From contig BJKQ01000001.1 of NCBI GenBank assembly GCA_006538405.1, positions 2,604,001 to 2,668,000 on the forward strand: a DNA stretch of 64,000 bases. The letters are read 5' to 3'. The notes below the pieces were generated by a model. The model saw only the letters and a program-made list of their open reading frames with translations, did not search any database and had not been told where the DNA came from. This DNA comes from Hansfordia pulvinata. Its lineage: Eukaryota > Ascomycota > Sordariomycetes > Xylariales. Of this stretch, positions 58,899 to 64,000 are shown in pieces; the first letter of the stretch is position 1, and every line of letters begins with the position of its first letter. A program made the position numbers and the translations under genes.

Positions 58899-61800
58899 TC
58901 AGTGATCGCCATGGAGATCATGGCCATCTTGCAGCTTTGGGGCTGCCGAACCCCTCAAAAGCTCTGCGGCTGCGGTGTGGCCGCGAGAGACGGCCCAATC
59001 GATTGCGCCGTCAAAGCCAGTTGACCCAGGATCACCACTCCTGCCGCCCATCTTCTTGAGCCACGCAGTCATGTCCAATCTTCCTTCCTTTGCTGCAAAG
59101 TCCAGTGCGGTGAAGTGGCCCTCCCTTTTGTAGCGATCCGGTCTATGGTCAATTTCATAAATGTTGGTCCAACAAGTTCTGTTCACATCGGCCCCGTGCT
59201 CCACGAGGACTCGAGCGATTCTGAGGCTTCCATTCTCGGCCGCGGCTTGTAGGGCAGTTCGGCCTCTAAAGCCTGAGGCTGGGGCGTCGACTGAGGCATT
59301 CCGGCTGATCAAATACTCAATGAGCTCGATATCTATCTCATCGTAGAGAGACTTTCGGGAGCAGGCGGCCTGTAGCGCTGTCGAGTCTCTGAAGCCCGAG
59401 GGGGGTGCGTTGATGTCGGCTCCCAGTCGCAGCAGCGTCTCAACCCACTCGAGCTTCCCGCATCGACAGGCAACTTGCAGGGCAGTCATCCCCTCCTTGT
59501 TGCGATATTCGAGGTCCATGTCGGCCCTATCGACGTCAACAAGAATAGAAACAGGCGCGCCCATGCTGATAGATTCTGTCAGCGACGGTGCTGGGGCACC
59601 GTGATCTATGAGTAGCTGTACAACGCGTAACTCCAAGCCGTCGTGCTTCGCCCAAATATTAGTTCCTGTTGGTCTTACACCTGATGCGAGAAGGAACTCG
59701 GCCATGTCGAAAAGATCTTGTCCTTCCAAGCTCTTGAAAGCTTCACGGAGCAAATCTCGGCTCTCGTCGCCGCGGAGAGATAATCCCTTTGACACCAAGA
59801 ACTGCGCGGTCTCAACGTTGCATCCCGAAGCGATAGCTGTTTCCAGGAGGTTCCTGCTCCGGGTGTGCATCCGTGTTAGCGCCAAGAACCGCGCGGTCCC
59901 GATGTTGCATCCCGAAACGATAGCCATTTTCAGGAGGTCGCCGTCCCGGGTGCGTAGCTCTGTGATATTCACACCTTTGGCAATGAGTAAATCGCAGACG
60001 GCTCGGTGTGGTGTAAATTGATCTGGCCGAGGTGATAGCCAGGGCACCACGGCCGCGATCATGGCTTCCTTTCCGGACTCAGAGACGTCCACGCCCAGGT
60101 CAATCAGAAGCTCGACTGTCTCGAGACACCTCTCATCGTCTTTCTTGAGTAGGTTCCGTGCTGCTCTCGTGTCTTCCGCGTCTCCCTCGTCCCGGCCTAA
60201 GTTGTACTGCTGGCCCTGAAGAGCGGCTTCAATCAGTTTGTGGTGTTTCTTCGACTTTTGTTTGGGAACCTGGCTGAAATCTGCTCCGTGCGAGGATAGA
60301 AGCCGAATGACATCGGGTTTTGCGTTAAAGACTGCGCTGCATTTCGGCATCAAGCAACCCAACGGGCTAGGGGTGCAAGGGAATGACTCAGTAGAGCTGA
60401 ATACTCCCGACTGCGAAAGCAGTGCCGTCACTTGTCTTGCACGCCATCTGATTCTAGGAGCTTCCGGATCGACTCCGAGGTCCAACAAGAACTTTGAGAT
60501 TCGCAGATCGTTTGGTGGTGATCTTGCAATAGCCACCGTGAGGGCAATCTCGAGGAAGGTCTCCCACAATGGCAGCCTCGGATTCGTCAACCTGTCGCGA
60601 TACGAGATCAAGGCTCCGGGTCCGCTTTCAGCTGCTCTGAGAAGCCCCGGTACTGTGATGTCAGATTTCATCCTCTCGCTTCGAGACCAGGCAATTTCAG
60701 TGGCTGTGCTCTCTTCAAGCCACAGCCGGTCCACTGCCCAACGTGGTCTGCGGGGACTGTCCCAGCCGAGCCAGTCTCCGTCTGAGCCGACATCCACGGC
60801 CGCGCCGTATTCTATGAGTGCTTGGATACAGGCGTCTGAGGGCCGAGATGTGTTTCCCAGAGCACGGAGCATCGGGCTGTACATCGAACCGAGCTTCAGC
60901 CCGTCTGGTTTCGCTCCGGCTTCGAGAAGAAATGTCACTGCTTCAAAGTTGTGGTGGAATGCAGCGACTGCCAATGCAGTTGTCGAGGGCCCCTTTGAGT
61001 ATGGTCCGGATACGGCAACATCGGAATCCAGGGGCACTCCATGATCGAGAAGGGAGCGCAATGATCGTGTCGAGCCGAGCTCGGCAGAGGCTCGAAGCAT
61101 TGCAGTTGCTTCCTGGTCTATCCAGCCCTGAGCTCCCAGGGCAATGGCGACGTCGACCAGACAATCAAACGCATCTTTCTGTTTCCGTTTAGATGCTATA
61201 AACATCAGTTTCTTTCCGGCATCTGGGAACCTCGGGAACAGTAAGCTCAAAAGTTGAATTTGATTCGTGGCTCCGATCCACTCCAGCAGGCTATCCGACA
61301 CGTCAAGCGGGTGGTTATTGGTCATCCTGAAGCACAGGTCCAACAATAACCCCAGTTGAGAGATCTGTAGAGGCTGTAGCACTTGGTCGGCTTGTGCTTG
61401 CTGGAAGTCGTTGGAAGTGAGGGAAGGCGACCAACCCGCTGGGTCGAAGTGGCTGAAAGCCCCCCCCGACATCGACAACGCTAGCAAGGCGTCCAAATCC
61501 AGGGAGGTGAACTCGCCTAGTGTTTTCTCAGCAAAGATGCACAGCCTGGCAGGTTGGAGTTGGACTTACCGATCTGCCTGACCATTTCAGTGAACGGAGT
61601 CTTGAGGGCCCCATTGCCTGGGAACGCCGATGACTGTGGCTGATCCTCCGCGGGCATAGGGGCATCATCCAATGGCCCTGCGGACTCGTCTCTGATGGGT
61701 GGTGGCGTACAGATAATGACGCCTTCTGGTGTTTTTGGCGATGAAGCGACTGTGTGATGTGTTAACGAATTACATGGTCTCAGCTGTCACATCATTCATT

Positions 61801-62230
61801 TCTTTGACTCACCTATCGGTTGGGCGCAATGCTTCCTTATAATCGAAGGCAGCTCCTTGTATCGGCCGATGGTGGCTCGTAGCTTAGCCTCTGGGACCTT
61901 GACGCCGTCAATGTAAACGTCGCTTTCCTGGTCGCTCTGGTTCTTTCTCTTCTGCACCCGGTAGCCAACTGCTCTCCATTTATCCTCGCCCATGGTGTTC
62001 TTGCGGAGCTTCCAAACTCCGAAGCGCTTGTAGTATGCAGGCTTACTGGTTTCCCAGTTAGACTGGAATTTGATCTGGCCATGCTCTCGCCCCCTTCGTT
62101 GTGATACTACTTACCTCCGACGAAACCCCCGCGTGTCCGCCATGATTTGGACCACCTCGGTCAGGGTTTTGCCCTCATGAACATACAGGCGCTCGATCTC
62201 GGCCTTGTGCGATTCCCAGGCGTCCTGCAT
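58899..62230 (-). CDS. Clr5-domain protein with C-terminal ankyrin repeats
   Basis: Four exons: 62230-62115, 62045-61813, 61749-61570, 61516-58899; 1048 aa, even in codons. The N terminus is a Clr5 domain: MQDAWESHKAEIERLYVHEG, KTLTEVVQIMADTRGFRR, then SKPAYYKRFGVWKLRKN, with the first intron (TCTAAC branch site) cutting the domain where two exons must join. A linker (KTPEGVIICTPPPIRDES) precedes an ~870-residue helical region with diverged then regular ankyrin repeats; clearest near the end are KEGMTALQVACRCGKLEWVE, LLRLGADINAPPSG, RTALQAAAENGSLRIARVL and VEHGADVNRT. Clr5 is named after a fission-yeast silencing factor; Clr5+ankyrin proteins are expanded and lineage-variable in filamentous fungi and their targets are unknown. 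Nuclear DNA binding plus ankyrin recognition is inference. Confidence 0.85.
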
Positions 62231-62582
62231 CGTGGAATATGGCTGCTGAATATGATGTAGTGTGGATGCTGAGAAATCTATGGCAGAGAGGAGCGTGCTG
62301 CTGTCGACCGGAGCTGGCTCGCCAATTGGTTTCCGGGCGAGAAGCGAAAGCAGTATTTATCACCAGCGAGGAGCGTGAGACCAGCATGAGGCTCCCGCCC
62401 ACCCACCCAGCTCAGGCAGACCCATGAGGTTATCGGGTTCCCCCATTGGCGGACGGCAAACCTATCGACGCCCAAACCCACCTCCGCACGGGAGACGCCG
62501 GTGTGCAGATGCCACAGTTGGCGATCTCTCCTCATTGGCCCGACACGAAACTATCGGCGGCTGAGTCTACGTCAGCGCTGCA
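62231..62582. other. Intergenic upstream of the Clr5/ankyrin gene
   Basis: 5' flank and presumed promoter of the Clr5/ankyrin gene. No other feature is seen before the tandem duplication starts. Confidence 0.5.
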
Positions 62583-63002
62583 TGGACCCTTCCACGCAGT
62601 CGAGTACTCCCATTGGCTTTCAGCAGAACTCTTTTGGCACCCTATTCGTTGCTAACGAAGCTCTCGGATCCACGCAGTTCTTTCATTTCTGGTCTGTCTG
62701 CCAGCTGGGAGACGCAGGGCGGCCTGGGAGGGCGACGAGTACACACCAAAACATGCCCTTGCTCAGTCCGTGTTCGTCTCCTTTCGTCACCTGGACCCTC
62801 TCACGCAGTCGAGTCTTCCCATGGGCTTTGAACAAAGCTCTCGCGGCTCTCCATTCGTTGCTAGCGAAGCTCTCGGGACCACTGCGGCTCTTTCTCTCAT
62901 GATCTGCCGGGCAGCGGAGAAATGCAGGGCGGCCCGGGCAGAATACACATCAAAGCACACCCTCGTCCAGCCCGCGTTCGTCTCCTTTCGTCACCTGGAC
63001 CA
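62583..63002. repeat. Diverged tandem duplication, ~207-bp unit, two copies plus the start of a third
   Basis: Copy 1 is 62583-62791 and copy 2 is 62792-62995; a third copy starts at 62996 and is lost after about 7 bases. Shared blocks in order: ACGCAGTCGAGT, ATTCGTTGCTA(A/G)CGAAGCTCTCGG, GCAGGGCGGCC and TTCGTCTCCTTTCGTCACC. The copies differ by many substitutions and small indels, so the duplication is old. The frame is not kept between copies, so a coding repeat is unlikely. Confidence 0.75.
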
Positions 63003-63356
63003 AGGTATAGTTCCTGCAGGGGCGAATGGGACATGGCCGATCCGAGCCTCCAAAGTCAAGCCCCCGACGGAAACGGCTTTCAAAATGATAATGGGGGCAG
63101 TGTTGACAGCAGTCTGCTGGCTGGCTTGGGTGAGATGGAATGGTTATAAGTCGCCGGCGCGGCCCGACTTTGTGTTCTCAATTGAAGACGACATGGAACC
63201 AGTTTCACGACTCATATAGGCTTCTCATTCACAGGCTTATTTCTCTATAATCACCTCGAATTACTCCTCAGCTTAAGGAGGTCCCGTCCTGCCTTGCACA
63301 TTCTTCAAAGCCCGCCCCCTCTCCCCCCCTCCAGCCAGTCCTGTACTCTGCCTATA

Positions 63357-63699
63357 ATGTCGGATACCGGCTCGCTCGATACCCAAGGCATCATTGCCAT
63401 TTTGAGTGTCGTGGTTGGGGCGCCGTCGGCGGTGCTTGTCCTGGCCCAGGGCTACCGCCACTGGGTCTGGAAGCGGTCGGACAGATCCTCTGATGGTGAG
63501 TGCTCAGATTTTATCAGTGTCAACTTGACATTGTCAAACAACTTTAACAACAGAGTCCGCGCAGAGGAGGCTGCGCCGTCGTCTGACCCAGCACCAACTA
63601 CCAGAACAGCCACGCAGTAGCAAAGCTGGCCAGGAAAGACGGAGACGACATTTCGGGGCGGCGCCACATCATCGCCAGCGGCTCCCAGAACTATCATAA
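63357..63699 (+). CDS. Small single-pass membrane protein, hypothetical (94 aa)
   Basis: Exons 63357-63495 and 63554-63699, joined by a 58-nt GTGAGT..ACAG intron. After MSDTGSLDTQG comes one hydrophobic helix (IIAILSVVVGAPSAVLVLAQ), then GYRHWVWKRSD and a very basic Arg/Gln/His-rich cytoplasmic-type tail to LPELS. Without splicing the frame would stop at 63620 with a different tail; the spliced form keeps the basic character through to the stop. I know similar short helix + WVWKR proteins only as hypothetical fungal proteins. It sits next to the Clr5/ankyrin gene in an accessory-looking stretch; function unknown. Confidence 0.6.
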
Positions 63700-64000
63700 A
63701 AGGTCATGTTTCTGTGTAGCGGGTCGTGTCGAAATCCGGGACGGATGCGGGCTTTGGATGGACCCCATGCTGCTCCTGTATTGCACGTCTGTACGGCGTC
63801 GGCTTCTTGCCCACTTAGCAGTTGCGATACGTCTCTGCCCATCAATGGATCGAAGAGACTTTCCCATATTGTTCCAACGTGAGGTCTGATCGCTTCTGGA
63901 TGATTCAGAAATCCAAGTTTCTTGTTTAAAATAAGTACCCAGCCTTCTCAACTGTCTTGTAACCGCACACACACACCCTCGGATATGTAAGGCCTAGGAG
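63700..64000. other. Intergenic at window end
   Basis: No feature is supported in the last 301 bases. Confidence 0.5.

Noticed and set aside
62501..63219. Protein frames across the tandem duplication
   Set aside because: The two repeat copies are read in different frames, so the frames are by-products of duplicated non-coding DNA or of long-dead coding sequence.

Overview
This window reads as nuclear DNA of a filamentous ascomycete (Pezizomycotina, most likely a Sordariomycete and plausibly Hypocreales). The evidence is short 50-350 nt GT..AG introns with GTAAGT-type donors and CTAAC-like branch points, GC-rich coding sequence, monocistronic genes on both strands, tRNAs with small introns after position 37, and a set of fungal proteins (Clr5-domain/ankyrin, Wss1, Kel3 with DUF4110, arg-13/Ort1-type carrier). 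Intergenic DNA is peppered with short palindromic motifs (TACGAGTA, GGTACCTACC). No mobile element, CRISPR array or biosynthetic cluster was seen. The order assignment is inference.

Layout. 0-5 kb: a secreted TAP-like serine hydrolase gene (minus strand), then a gene-free stretch. 5.3-10.8 kb: replicative helicase subunit MCM6, intron-containing tRNA-Cys and tRNA-Asp, and a 54-residue protein with a Gly/Ser tail. 10.8-19.4 kb: 8.6 kb without a supportable gene, rich in simple repeats and the short motifs, ending in a pyrimidine-rich stretch before PSY2. 19.4-31.8 kb: PP4 regulatory subunit PSY2, an MDR-family oxidoreductase, Kel3-like kelch/DUF4110 protein, mitochondrial ornithine carrier, TspO/MBR membrane protein. 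34.4-51.3 kb: a dense housekeeping block with ARS2/SERRATE, the DNA-protein-crosslink protease WSS1, SWR1 subunit VPS71, a nucleoside hydrolase, a RED/IK-type splicing factor and the translesion polymerase REV1. 52.9-55.7 kb: a cysteine-rich surface protein and a PAQR/Izh-type receptor, convergent. 58.9-64 kb: an accessory-looking end with a Clr5 + ankyrin protein, a diverged ~207 bp tandem duplication and a small single-pass membrane protein.

The genes act mostly independently. Several concern genome maintenance (MCM6, PSY2, WSS1, VPS71, REV1) or RNA processing (ARS2, RED), but nothing in the sequence shows they are co-regulated.

The most important technical observation is that seven otherwise well-conserved genes each need exactly one extra base (three in the nucleoside hydrolase) inside a short C/G run to be read through. 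All nine sites are one base short and none one base long. With these corrections every affected gene model sums to a whole number of codons. I read this as homopolymer under-calling in the assembly rather than nine mutations, and gene ends and product lengths below are given on that assumption.
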